Source of the DNA: JBHELG01 sp046263195
Lineage (GTDB): Bacteria > Actinomycetota > Nitriliruptoria > Nitriliruptorales > JAHWKO01
Length of the DNA: 8,991 nt
Direction of reading: 5' to 3'
Assembly (NCBI GenBank): GCA_046263195.1
Contig: JBHELG010000053.1
Location: 1 to 8,991 of the forward strand
In this document: in pieces, positions 1 through 6,171 of the stretch
Numbering within the stretch: position 1 is the stretch's first letter
Layout: each line of letters opens with the position of its first letter
Notes under the pieces: model-generated
Seen by the model: only the letters and a program-made list of their open reading frames with translations
Database searches by the model: none
Told to the model about the DNA's origin: nothing
Translations under genes and position numbers: made by a program

Positions 1-318
1 CACCAGCTGGTAGGGCCAGTACGAGCGCAACCCCACCGTGGCGAACAGGGCCCGCCACAGCACGATCGGCAGGGTCGACCAGTGCTCGTTGTGGGGCACG
101 AACAGGCCCCGCACATCCTCGAGCCGTCGATCGGTGAGAAAACCCCACTCGTCTGCCACGAACCACTGGCCCCTGCTCACCACCACGAGCACAGCCAGGC
201 CGACCACCAGCGTCAGCACATGCACGCCAACCGACCAGCCCTCCGGCACAAACCCGAGCCCCCGCTCGTGAGAAGAGACGGCGACCGGAGGACGGCCCTC
301 GCTCACGACCCCGCTCAA
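1..318 (-). CDS. Partial membrane protein, N-terminal 106 residues (GT-C glycosyltransferase-like)
   Basis: This frame stays open from the left edge and reads as a membrane protein whose C-terminal part is outside the window. A short cytoplasmic N-terminus is followed by a hydrophobic helix at about residues 29-48 (VHVLTLVVGLAVLVVV). A loop then carries an Asp-Glu pair (VADEWGFL, D56/E57) and an aromatic/His-rich stretch (FVPHNEHWSTLP), and a second hydrophobic segment begins. An acidic pair just after the first helix is typical of GT-C/ArnT/PMT-type lipid-linked sugar transferases, so that is the best guess, but too little is present to assign a reaction. I chose TTG at 316-318 because GGAGGG (complement of 327-332) lies 8 nt upstream. 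GTG at 304-306 is the alternative but has no well-placed ribosome site. It is divergent from the decayed epimerase at 501. Confidence 0.72.
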   Translation of the reverse strand, partial: MSGVVSEGRPPVAVSSHERGLGFVPEGWSVGVHVLTLVVGLAVLVVVSRGQWFVADEWGFLTDRRLEDVRGLFVPHNEHWSTLPIVLWRALFATVGLRSYWPYQLV

Positions 319-500
319 TCCACCAACCCTCCGGCAGCCATCCTCCCGCCCTTCACCTCGCCGGTCCGTGCCCGGTCGTGCGATACCCGCGGAGCAATGT
401 CGGGCAGGCGGTCGAGGAAGGGACCGGAAGGGAGATGACGCGCGTTGCTGTCATGCTATGCCCCTGTCCCCAAGGTCCGGGGGCGGTCAAGGAGGGTCAG

Positions 501-1193
501 ATGCGGATCTTCGTGGCGGGCGCGACGGGCGCGCTCGGAAGGCGACTCGTTCCCCTCCTGGTCGCCGAGGGACACGAGGTCGCAGCCGGAGCTCGCCGCT
601 TCGTGGCACAGTGCTTTGCCGGGTGGACCTACGCACGCGAAGGCGGCCCGGTGAAGAGCGAGGAAGATCCCCTCGATCCCAACCCTCCCGAGGTCATCGC
701 ACCACCCTTGAAGCCATCCGACACCTCGAGGCAAGGTGACGGGGGCCGACCAACTCGAAGGTCTCGTGCTGCGATACGGCTTCTTCTACGGCCCGCTACC
801 TCGATCGGCGAGGGTGGTCCCCATTGGGAGCTGGTGCGCCGACGACGCTTCCCAATCGTCGGCAAGGGCACGGGCGTATGGTCGTTCATTCACGTCGACG
901 ACGCGGCCAGCGCCACGCTGGCGGCGATGACGCGGGGCAGCGGCGGGGTCTACAACATCGTCGACGACGAGCCCGCGGCCGTCGCCGCGTGGCTTCCCGC
1001 ACTCGCCGCCGCGGTCGGGGCGCCGCCGCCGTTGCGTGTGCCGACCTGGCTGGCTCGGCTCGCGGTCGGGGAGGCCGGCGTCTCTCTCATGACGCAGGTC
1101 CGCTGCGCCTCGAACGCCAAGGCGAAACACGCGCTCGACTGGGAGCCGGCCTATCCGAGCTGGCGGGAGGGATTTCGCAGGCGTCTTGCATAG
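501..1193 (+). pseudogene. Decayed NAD-dependent epimerase/dehydratase (atypical SDR)
   Basis: The start ATG follows GGAGGG (491-496) and opens with a Rossmann NAD-binding motif, MRIFVAGATGALGRRLV. The C-terminal part (VWSFIHVDDAA, YNIVDDEP, SNAKAKHALDW) is typical of actinobacterial NAD-dependent epimerases. Two kinds of damage are visible. After GHEV the sequence jumps to AAGARRFVAQ, so roughly 75-80 residues usually present between them are missing. In 690-798 family-like sequence moves through three frames: EEDPLDPNPP in frame 501, TTLEAIRHLEA in the next (701-733), VTGADQLEGLVLRYGFFYGP in a third (736-795), then TSIGEGGPHWELVRRRRF back in the first. Each step fits loss of one base, and three losses restore the frame. 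The open frame of 230 codons is therefore accidental, and residues about 67-99 are missense. A working family member has about 310 residues. I infer the product is non-functional. Base-calling errors could explain the shifts but not the deletion. Confidence 0.8.
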
Positions 1194-1209
1194 CGAGTTC
1201 GCCCCGCAT

Positions 1210-1224
1210 GCGCTTGCGCAGCGC
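1210..1224. repeat. Short inverted repeat after the epimerase remnant
   Basis: GCGCT (1210-1214) and AGCGC (1220-1224) can pair around a 5-nt loop, 17 bases after the stop of the decayed epimerase. There is no T-run, so this is at best a weak terminator and could be chance in GC-rich DNA. Confidence 0.25.
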
Positions 1225-1266
1225 TTGCCGTCGCGGCTGCGTGAGGACAGTCGTCGGACCCCATGA

Positions 1267-1280
1267 ATGGACAGGTCCAT
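1267..1280. promoter_or_regulatory. Operator-like dyad upstream of the LysM/SLT gene
   Basis: ATGGAC (1267-1272) and GTCCAT (1275-1280) are perfect inverted copies separated by 2 bp. The dyad sits about 6 bp upstream of a candidate -35 element, a usual place for a dimeric regulator to bind. No regulator is identified, so the role is inferred from symmetry and position only. Confidence 0.35.
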
Positions 1281-1305
1281 CAGGGGTTGTCTAAAACAAC
1301 ACCTG
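1281..1305. repeat. Inverted repeat overlapping the candidate promoter
   Basis: CAGGGGTTGT (1281-1290) and ACAACACCTG (1296-1305) form a 10-bp inverted repeat with one mismatch around CTAAA. It overlaps the candidate -35 hexamer of the LysM/SLT gene. It could be a second protein-binding dyad or the terminator of upstream transcription. The arms contain no U-tract continuation. Confidence 0.4.
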
Positions 1306-1315
1306 TCACTACCGT
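1287..1315 (+). promoter_or_regulatory. Candidate sigma-70-type promoter for the LysM/SLT gene
   Basis: TTGTCT (1287-1292) resembles a -35 box. Exactly 17 bp later TACCGT (1310-1315) fits the actinobacterial -10 pattern TAnnnT. A transcript would start near 1322 and give a leader of about 54 nt. TAGGGT (1335-1340) is a possible second -10 without a good -35. This is pattern matching only. Confidence 0.3.
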
Positions 1316-1375
1316 AAACAAAAGTCACACGACGTAGGGTGATGAGCCTTCGGGCGGTGCGGTGGAGGCGGTGTT

Positions 1376-2245
1376 GTGAGATCCGGTTCACGGCGGCGAT
1401 GGCGCAGCTTCGCTGGCGTTGTTTCGGTCGGCGCGCTGATCCTCGCGGGTTCCGCCCACTACACCGTTCGTCGTGGCGACACGCTGTGGGAGATCGGCGC
1501 CCGCCACTGCATCTCGGTGAAAGCCCTCGCCGCGGCCAACGGCATCCGCAACCTGCACCGTATCTACCCTGGTCAGCGGCTTGCGCTGCCGAACTCGGCC
1601 GGTCGCGGTCCCGCCCAAGGCGGCACCCATCGGGTCTGCCCCGGCGAGAACCTCACGACCATCGCCGCCCGGCACGGCGTGGGCATCTCCGCGCTCGCGG
1701 CCGCAAACCACATCAGCGACCGCGATTACATCCAGGCCGGGCAGCTACTCGCCATCCCGAACCGGGCGGGGAGGACGCCCGCACTCCCCGGCCAGGCGGG
1801 GGAGACCCACAAGCGCACCGAGCGGGCGAGGCCCGCGCCCCGTCCGGCTTCCCAGACGAAGGCGGAGCGGCTCATCGAGGTGACCGCGCGCCGCTACGGC
1901 TGGGATCCCGCGTTGGTCAAGGCCTTGGCCTGGCAGGAGTCGGGTTGGCAACAGCATGTGGTGTCACGGACGGGGGCGGTGGGCATCATGCAGGTGCAGC
2001 CGGGTACGGGCGCCTTCGTGTCGCGGAGACTCGTCGGGCGCCAACTGAACCTCACCGACCCTGCCGACAACGTCCTCGCTGGCGTCGCCTTCCTCGACCA
2101 CCTGGGGGACCTCACCGGGGGAAACCTGCGCTTGACCCTCGGCGGCTACTACCAGGGCCTCGCCTCGATCCGCGCCAACGGCTGGTACCCGGACACCGTC
2201 CGCTACGTCGACAACGTCCTCACGCTCAAGCGCCGCTACGACTGA
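1376..2245 (+). CDS. LysM-LysM-SLT cell-wall hydrolase (lytic transglycosylase-like)
   Basis: This 289-residue protein begins with an Arg-rich stretch and a hydrophobic segment (residues 12-27), a signal peptide or N-terminal anchor. Two LysM peptidoglycan-binding repeats follow: residues 28-72 (HYTVRRGDTLWEIGARH...YPGQRLALP) and 85-128 (HRVCPGENLTTIAARHG...QAGQLLAIP). After a basic/Pro-rich linker (129-160), residues 161-289 form an SLT (goose-lysozyme-fold) domain. It has the catalytic Glu at 188 (ALAWQESGW), the GAVGIMQVQPGTG motif (200-212) and GYYQG (257-261). The family cleaves the MurNAc-GlcNAc bond of peptidoglycan outside the cytoplasmic membrane, often during growth, division or spore/resting-cell remodelling. 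GTG at 1376 is chosen because GGAGG (1364-1368) lies 7 nt upstream. It appears monocistronic and converges on the next gene with a 19-bp gap. All core motifs are intact. Confidence 0.92.
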   Translation: MRSGSRRRWRSFAGVVSVGALILAGSAHYTVRRGDTLWEIGARHCISVKALAAANGIRNLHRIYPGQRLALPNSAGRGPAQGGTHRVCPGENLTTIAARHGVGISALAAANHISDRDYIQAGQLLAIPNRAGRTPALPGQAGETHKRTERARPAPRPASQTKAERLIEVTARRYGWDPALVKALAWQESGWQQHVVSRTGAVGIMQVQPGTGAFVSRRLVGRQLNLTDPADNVLAGVAFLDHLGDLTGGNLRLTLGGYYQGLASIRANGWYPDTVRYVDNVLTLKRRYD

Positions 2246-2264
2246 CGCGGTCGAACGCCGCTGC

Positions 2265-3200
2265 TCAGCCTCCGCCGACGTGGAGCACGGCCTTGCCCGC
2301 GACGTTGCGTTCGAGCAGAGCACTGATAGCCGAGTCGGCTTCGTCCCAGCCCGCCTCGAGCGCGATCTGCGGATCGAGGTAGCCGGCCGCCACGAGCTCA
2401 GCCAGAGTCCTGAGGTCACGTGAGCAGGAGCGGGTGTGGGCGAGCTCGGCGAAGATGAAAAGCCCGTAGATCCGCGCCCTGGGAGCGCCCCGGTACAGCC
2501 AGCGGGCGCTCAAGGTCGAGAACTCGTCTGCGCTGTTGCCGAGCGAGACGACGGTCCCACCGGCGCCGATGCGTTGGAAGGCCGCCGAGAGCGTGTCGCC
2601 CCCCACCGAGTCCACGACGTGGTCGAACGGCGGCCCCTCCGGCTCGAGGTCGAAGAGGACCTCCTCGGCGCCCAACTCGTCGAGACCCTCGGCTCGACGT
2701 TCGCTGCCGGCGAGCGCGGTGACCACGGCGCCGCCATGTCGCGCGAGCTGGATCGCCAGACGGCCCACCCCCCCGGAGGCGCCGGTGATGAGCACCCGAT
2801 GTCCTACCAGCCACCCTCCGAGCGCCAGCGCCCGGTAGGCGGTGAGCCCGGCGATGGGCAGGGCGGCCGCCTCCGCGAAGCTCACGTCCTCGGGAAGCTC
2901 GCCGAGGTATTCGGTCGCGACGGCCACCCGTTGCGCCCACGATCCCGACTGCACGAGCCCGACCACCCGGGTCCCCTCTGCGGGGCCGCTGCCGTCCGCG
3001 GCCTGCTCGGCAACGACCCCCGCGAGGTCCCAACCGGCCACATAGCCCTCCGGGTTGTCCTCGAGCCCGCTGATCTCCCCCCGGTTCAACGAAACCGCAC
3101 GCACCTCCACGACTGCCTCATCGGGTCGTGGTTCGGGTTCGTCAACCTCTCTGAGTTCCACGACGCCGGGCCCCCCCGGCGAGACCACCAGCGCCTGCAC
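2265..3200 (-). CDS. Medium-chain (MDR) NADPH:quinone-reductase-like oxidoreductase
   Basis: The 311-residue protein has the GroES-like N-terminal domain of the MDR superfamily (MQALVV...EVRAVSLNRGEI...GWDLAGVV, residues 1-100). The Rossmann domain follows with the motif ITGASGGVGRLAIQLA (138-153). Later family marks are FDHVVDSVGGDTL (192-204) and GAGGTVVSLG (212-221). The cysteine ligands of the catalytic and structural zinc sites of alcohol dehydrogenases are absent, which places it with zinc-independent quinone/enone reductases. These use NAD(P)H in the cytoplasm; the substrate cannot be told from sequence. Start is GTG (3198-3200), with AAGGAG 5 nt upstream. An overlapping ATG two bases further out is in another frame. 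It is divergent from the aldo/keto reductase at 3452 across 251 bp and converges on the LysM gene, so it is probably transcribed alone. Confidence 0.9.
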   Translation of the reverse strand: MQALVVSPGGPGVVELREVDEPEPRPDEAVVEVRAVSLNRGEISGLEDNPEGYVAGWDLAGVVAEQAADGSGPAEGTRVVGLVQSGSWAQRVAVATEYLGELPEDVSFAEAAALPIAGLTAYRALALGGWLVGHRVLITGASGGVGRLAIQLARHGGAVVTALAGSERRAEGLDELGAEEVLFDLEPEGPPFDHVVDSVGGDTLSAAFQRIGAGGTVVSLGNSADEFSTLSARWLYRGAPRARIYGLFIFAELAHTRSCSRDLRTLAELVAAGYLDPQIALEAGWDEADSAISALLERNVAGKAVLHVGGG

Positions 3201-3328
3201 ATCGTCTCCTTCCCTCGCGTGCCCACAGCTTGCCGAGCGATTTGCTCGAGAGGAACCGCCCCCCGCTCAGGTCTCTCATCCTCCCGGCGCCCGTAGGGTG
3301 GGAGGGCGGCCTAGGCGTGCCCGAGGGA

Positions 3329-3420
3329 GGGCCGCAGGCCCGGAGGGCGGGGAAAGACAAGACCGCCCGTGGGACGACCCAGGCTGCGGGGCCGGCCAGG
3401 GAAGCCGGCCGAAGGCCGGC
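3329..3420 (+). other. Hairpin-rich leader upstream of the aldo/keto reductase
   Basis: Three perfect hairpins lie in series between the divergent genes. They are GGGCC/GGCCC (3329-3333, 3337-3341, loop GCA), GGGCGG/CCGCCC (3345-3350, 3363-3368, 12-nt loop) and GCCGGCC/GGCCGGC (3404-3410, 3414-3420, loop GAA). An extra GCCGGCC at 3391-3397 could compete for the last arm. The series ends 31 nt before the reductase start. I do not recognise a known riboswitch core here. It may be a structured 5' UTR or simply GC-rich intergenic DNA. Confidence 0.35.
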
Positions 3421-3451
3421 GGGCAGGGCGGGTGGTGTGACCGGAGGGAAC

Positions 3452-4339
3452 ATGTCCACTGTGAGCAGGCTCGATGACGACACTGCAGGCACCGTGACGC
3501 TCGGCGACCTGGTCGTCCGCCGCCTCGGATTCGGCGCCATGCGACTGACCGGCTCCGGGGTGTGGGGTCCTCCGCAGGACCGGGAAGGGTGCCAGGAGGT
3601 TCTGCGGCGTGCGCTGGAACTCGGGGTGAACTTCATCGACACCGCCGACTCCTACGGCCCCGAGGTTGACGAGGAACTCATCGCCGAGACCCTCCACCCC
3701 TATCCCGACGATCTCGTCATTGCGACGAAGGGCGGTTTCGAGCGGCCCGGCCCCGGGAGCTGGCGGCCCAATGGCAGGCCGGAGCACCTGCGGCGGGCGT
3801 GCGAGGGAAGCCTCGCCCGGCTCGGCGTGGACAGCATCGGCGTCTACCAGCTTCATACGGTCGATCGGGACGTGCCGTTCGAGGAGTCCGTGGGGGCGTT
3901 GGCTGACATTCGCGACGAGGGCAAGATTCGCCACGTCGGCCTGTCCAATGTCCGCACCCACCACGTATCGAGCGCCCGCGAGCTCGTGCCCGTCGTTTCG
4001 GTCCAGAATCGGTTCCACCTGAGGGACCGCTCCTCGCAGGATGTCGTCGACCTGTGCGAGCACGAGGGGATCGCCTTCATCGCCTACTTTCCCCTCGCGG
4101 CGGGTGATCTCGCCCGGGACGAGGGGACCCACGCCCAAGTGGCCGGGCGTCACGACGCCACGCCCGCGCAGGCTGCGCTCGCCTGGCTGCTGGCACGCTC
4201 CCCGGTCATGCTGCCGATCCCCGGCACGGCGTCGCTCGACCACCTCGAGGAGAACATCGCCGCCGCAGGGCTCAAGCTCACCCCCGACGACCTCGAGCGG
4301 CTAGAGGCTCCTTACTGGACGGGCAGGGCTCCCCCCTAG
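3452..4339 (+). CDS. Aldo/keto reductase
   Basis: This 295-residue protein is a complete aldo/keto reductase, a cytoplasmic (alpha/beta)8-barrel enzyme that reduces carbonyls with NADPH. The catalytic tetrad is visible: D63 and Y68 in NFIDTADSYGPEVDEELI, K93 in VIATKGG and H135 in GVYQLHTVDRD. Further family marks are IRHVGLSNV (159-167), SVQNRFHL (183-190) and the phosphate-binding end segment LPIPGTASLDHLEENI (254-269). Start ATG 3452 follows GGAGGG (3443-3448). The frame is open further upstream to 3230, but that extension is low-complexity and crosses the hairpin leader, so it is not coding. The substrate is not predictable. Its nearest relatives by motif are general oxidoreductases of the YhdN/IolS type. 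It is divergent from the quinone-reductase-like gene, and the two could respond to the same redox or carbonyl stress, which is inference. Confidence 0.93.
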   Translation: MSTVSRLDDDTAGTVTLGDLVVRRLGFGAMRLTGSGVWGPPQDREGCQEVLRRALELGVNFIDTADSYGPEVDEELIAETLHPYPDDLVIATKGGFERPGPGSWRPNGRPEHLRRACEGSLARLGVDSIGVYQLHTVDRDVPFEESVGALADIRDEGKIRHVGLSNVRTHHVSSARELVPVVSVQNRFHLRDRSSQDVVDLCEHEGIAFIAYFPLAAGDLARDEGTHAQVAGRHDATPAQAALAWLLARSPVMLPIPGTASLDHLEENIAAAGLKLTPDDLERLEAPYWTGRAPP

Positions 4340-4349
4340 CCGGATGACC

Positions 4350-4370
4350 TCGAGCGGCTCAGCCGTTCGA
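4350..4370. terminator. Hairpin between convergent genes
   Basis: TCGAGCGGC (4350-4358) and GCCGTTCGA (4362-4370) form a 9-bp stem with one G-T wobble and a 3-nt loop. It lies 10 bases after the aldo/keto reductase stop and 10 bases before the stop of the small gene on the other strand. Position and symmetry suit a bidirectional terminator. There is no T-tract, which is common in actinobacteria. Confidence 0.45.
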
Positions 4371-4380
4371 CCTAGCGGCC

Positions 4381-4572
4381 TCAGGTCCGCGAGCCCCCGC
4401 TGTGGCCGCCCCTGCCGCGCAGTTCGCTCTCGATGCGTTCGAGACGCTCCACGACCTGCGCGTGCCTCGCCCTCGACGCCCCCACCGCCCGAACCAGCCA
4501 CCAGATCAGCAATAGGAGGATGACGAGGGGCACCACCAGCAGGACGAGCTCAGGCAAGCCCAGACCAGGCAC
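4381..4572 (-). CDS. Small single-pass membrane protein, 63 residues
   Basis: The product has a short N-terminus, one long hydrophobic helix (about residues 8-30, ELVLLVVPLVILLLLIWWLVRAV) and then a basic, charged tail. The tail segment HAQVVERLERIESELR looks like a short amphipathic coiled coil. It ends in a Gly/Ser-rich stretch. The start 'GLPELVLL' recalls TatA-type proteins, but the FG hinge and long amphipathic helix of TatA are missing, so I do not call it that. The start is GTG (4570-4572) with only a loose GGGGGT upstream. It lies 96 bp downstream of the selenoprotein gene on the same strand and could be its operon partner, although the gap is large enough for its own promoter. No function is assigned. 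Small proteins of this architecture are common and mostly uncharacterised in actinobacteria. Confidence 0.62.
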   Translation of the reverse strand: MPGLGLPELVLLVVPLVILLLLIWWLVRAVGASRARHAQVVERLERIESELRGRGGHSGGSRT

Positions 4573-4668
4573 GTTTCTACCCCCGAGAATCGAGCTGCGC
4601 TGCCATTCGGGCCAGAAGACACCGTAGCGGGCGATGTGTCCGCTCGTGGCGGTATTCGATCGCCCCGG

Positions 4669-6129
4669 CTATCCGAGAGGGCCGAACTGGCCCTCGGTCG
4701 GCTCCGCTCAGCAGAACCAGGGTTCGGTCAGCCGCGGTCTCTCCGCCGCGTGGCCGGGGGAGTGGAGTGGGCTACGCAGGAAGCCAGAGGAGCGGAGCGG
4801 GGTGTTCAACCCGGAGGCGGCTACGACGCGGTCGCTCACCTCGTTGAAGGTCGACTCGATCGAGGCTCCTTGCGCGACCCTCTCTGCCAACAGCTCGGCG
4901 AGGTCGCGCTGAAGACGATCGACCGCGGGATCGGCAGCGGTCCAGGTGAAGGTCAGCCCCTCGGAGTCGTAGGGGCCGAGGTGGGGCTGCAGGTCGGGAT
5001 GGTCCACCAGGAGCGAGCCCTGCGGCAGCAGCAGCCGGATCGTGTACTGCACCGGGTCCACGTTGCCCACCAGGTCGTGTTCGGCGACGAAGCCGAGCAG
5101 GTCGGCAACATCTTCTGTCGTCGTCCACGGGGTGAACGGCAGCCACGAGGGGCGGACCTCGATCCCGTGCGAGCGGAGCAGGCGGACCGCTTGAGCCGCC
5201 TGCCGGGACGTGTGGCCCTTGTCCAGCCGGGCGAGGATCTCGTCATTGGTGGTCTCGAAGGCGGAGACGACGAAGAGGCAGCCGCAGGCGGCGAACGTCT
5301 CCCACAGCTCGGCATGGTCGAGGATGTGATCGACCTTCGTCGTGCAGTCGAAGGTCAACCAGGGCCAGCGCTCGTGCAGCTCGCGCACGAGACGCAGCGA
5401 GTGTGTCGGGCCGTTCAGGAAGTCGGGATCGCCGAAGCTGATGTGACGTGCTCCCATGCCGACGAGCTGGTCGATGTCGGCCAGGATGAGATCGCGGGCG
5501 GTTGCCCGGAAGCGGCCGCCGTAGACAGTGGGGACGGGACAGTGGCGGCACTCGTGCAGACACCCTTGCGTGGCCTCGACGTAGCCGACCAGCCGCAGCT
5601 CGCCGTCGATGGCGAGCCGGGCGTAGCGGCCGAGCGGTGGGAGCAGGTCTCGAGCCGGCAGCTGATGGGTGCCTCGATCGACGTATATGGTCGGGGGGCT
5701 GGCCGGAGGCCGGTGGGCGGGTCGGGTGGTGTGCTGGGCGGTGGGGGCGCCGGGAGGAGCCCCATTCGCCAGCGCTTCAAACCAGGCCACGAGCGGCTGC
5801 TCGTACTGCCCGGCGAGCACCCGGTCCGTCAGGCGGCCCACGGTGAGGTCCCGGCTGACCGGGGCGTACAAGCCGTAGAAGACGACCGGGAGATGCGGCC
5901 GAACCTGCTTCATGCCGGCCGCGGCACGCAGACCGAGCCGCATGGCGGTGTGCATGGGCACCGAGAACCCCACGGCCTCGGCCCACGTCACGGCCTGCTC
6001 GTCCCAGCCCTGCACCGACGTGTCGAGACAGCGGACGTCGTGCCCGGCGCTGCGCAGCGCCGCGGCCGGTGAGGCCAGATGCAGCGGCTGGTGGCCGAGC
6101 TCGTAGGTGGAGATCAGGAGAATACGCAC
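4669..6129 (-). CDS. CUAEP-tagged radical SAM selenoprotein (Sec at residue 474)
   Basis: Residues 1-120 form an alpha/beta domain like the cobalamin-binding domain of B12-type radical SAM enzymes (MRILLISTYELGHQPLHLASPAAALRSAGHDV), without an obvious DxHxxG. A Pro-rich linker follows. The radical SAM core holds the [4Fe-4S] motif GCLHECRHC (C190, C194, C197) and continues to about residue 400. Conventional translation stops after EPWFC at TGA 4708-4710. The same frame continues A-E-P-T-E-G-Q-F-G-P-L-G to TAG 4669-4671. C-U-A-E-P is, from memory, the tag defining the 'CUAEP/CCAEP-tagged radical SAM protein' family, so TGA is read here as selenocysteine, giving 486 residues. A SECIS-like hairpin follows. 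The reaction is unknown; the vicinal Cys-Sec suggests a redox-active tail. I chose GTG 6127-6129, 8 nt after TAGCCT, a possible leaderless start. GTG 6133-6135 would add two residues. Confidence 0.9.
4673..4697 (-). promoter_or_regulatory. Candidate bacterial SECIS element
   Basis: On the coding strand CCGAGGGCC (4697-4689) pairs with GGCCCT (4683-4678) and CGG (4675-4673), giving 9 base pairs with a 2-nt CU bulge. The apical loop is AGUUC (4688-4684). The stem begins 10 nt after the UGA and the loop lies about 20 nt after it, inside the coding region. Bacterial SECIS hairpins recognised by SelB lie at this distance and carry a GU in the apical loop, as this one does. SelB binding itself is inferred. 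Confidence 0.7.
4708..4710 (-). other. In-frame TGA read as selenocysteine
   Basis: TGC-TGA-GCG-GAG-CCG on the minus strand gives C-U-A-E-P. The 12 codons after the TGA stay open and end at TAG (4669-4671). Support comes from the exact tag match as I recall it, the correctly spaced hairpin and conservation-like sequence on both sides of the codon. Confidence 0.87.
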
Positions 6130-6152
6130 GTCCACCGAGGCTACCGGGCAGA

Positions 6153-6165
6153 CACGCGCGATACT
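6153..6165. promoter_or_regulatory. Candidate -10 element in the divergent promoter region
   Basis: The gap between the divergent selenoprotein and DUF2203 genes is 36-42 bp. GATACT (6160-6165) lies 6 bp before the DUF2203 ATG at 6172, so the transcript would begin at or next to the A of the start codon, as in leaderless genes. On the other strand TAGCCT (complement of 6138-6143) lies 8 bp before GTG 6129. Neither gene has a Shine-Dalgarno site. No convincing -35 boxes are seen. Confidence 0.35.
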
Positions 6166-6171
6166 GGTGCC

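Noticed and set aside
1194..1375. c-di-AMP (ydaO-type) riboswitch upstream of the wall hydrolase
   Set aside because: Such switches often precede actinobacterial wall hydrolases, but I could not find the conserved core in this 182-bp gap.
1339..2382. Long plus-strand open frame (347 codons) over the wall hydrolase
   Set aside because: Arg/Pro-rich shadow of the LysM/SLT frame, which has complete domains and a good ribosome site.
3230..3451. N-terminal extension of the aldo/keto reductase
   Set aside because: Low-complexity Gly/Arg/Pro translation across hairpins; GGAGGG sits immediately before ATG 3452.
3371..3451. Cobalamin riboswitch suggested by AGGGAAGCCGG-like text
   Set aside because: The distal conserved boxes are missing and the match is explained by simple GC hairpins.
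3311..4243. Minus-strand open frame opposite the aldo/keto reductase
   Set aside because: No recognisable domain; the plus frame has the full catalytic tetrad.
4636..6072. Long plus-strand open frame (478 codons)
   Set aside because: It is antisense to the selenoprotein, has no family-like sequence and reflects GC-rich codon bias. The minus-strand frame carries the radical SAM motifs.
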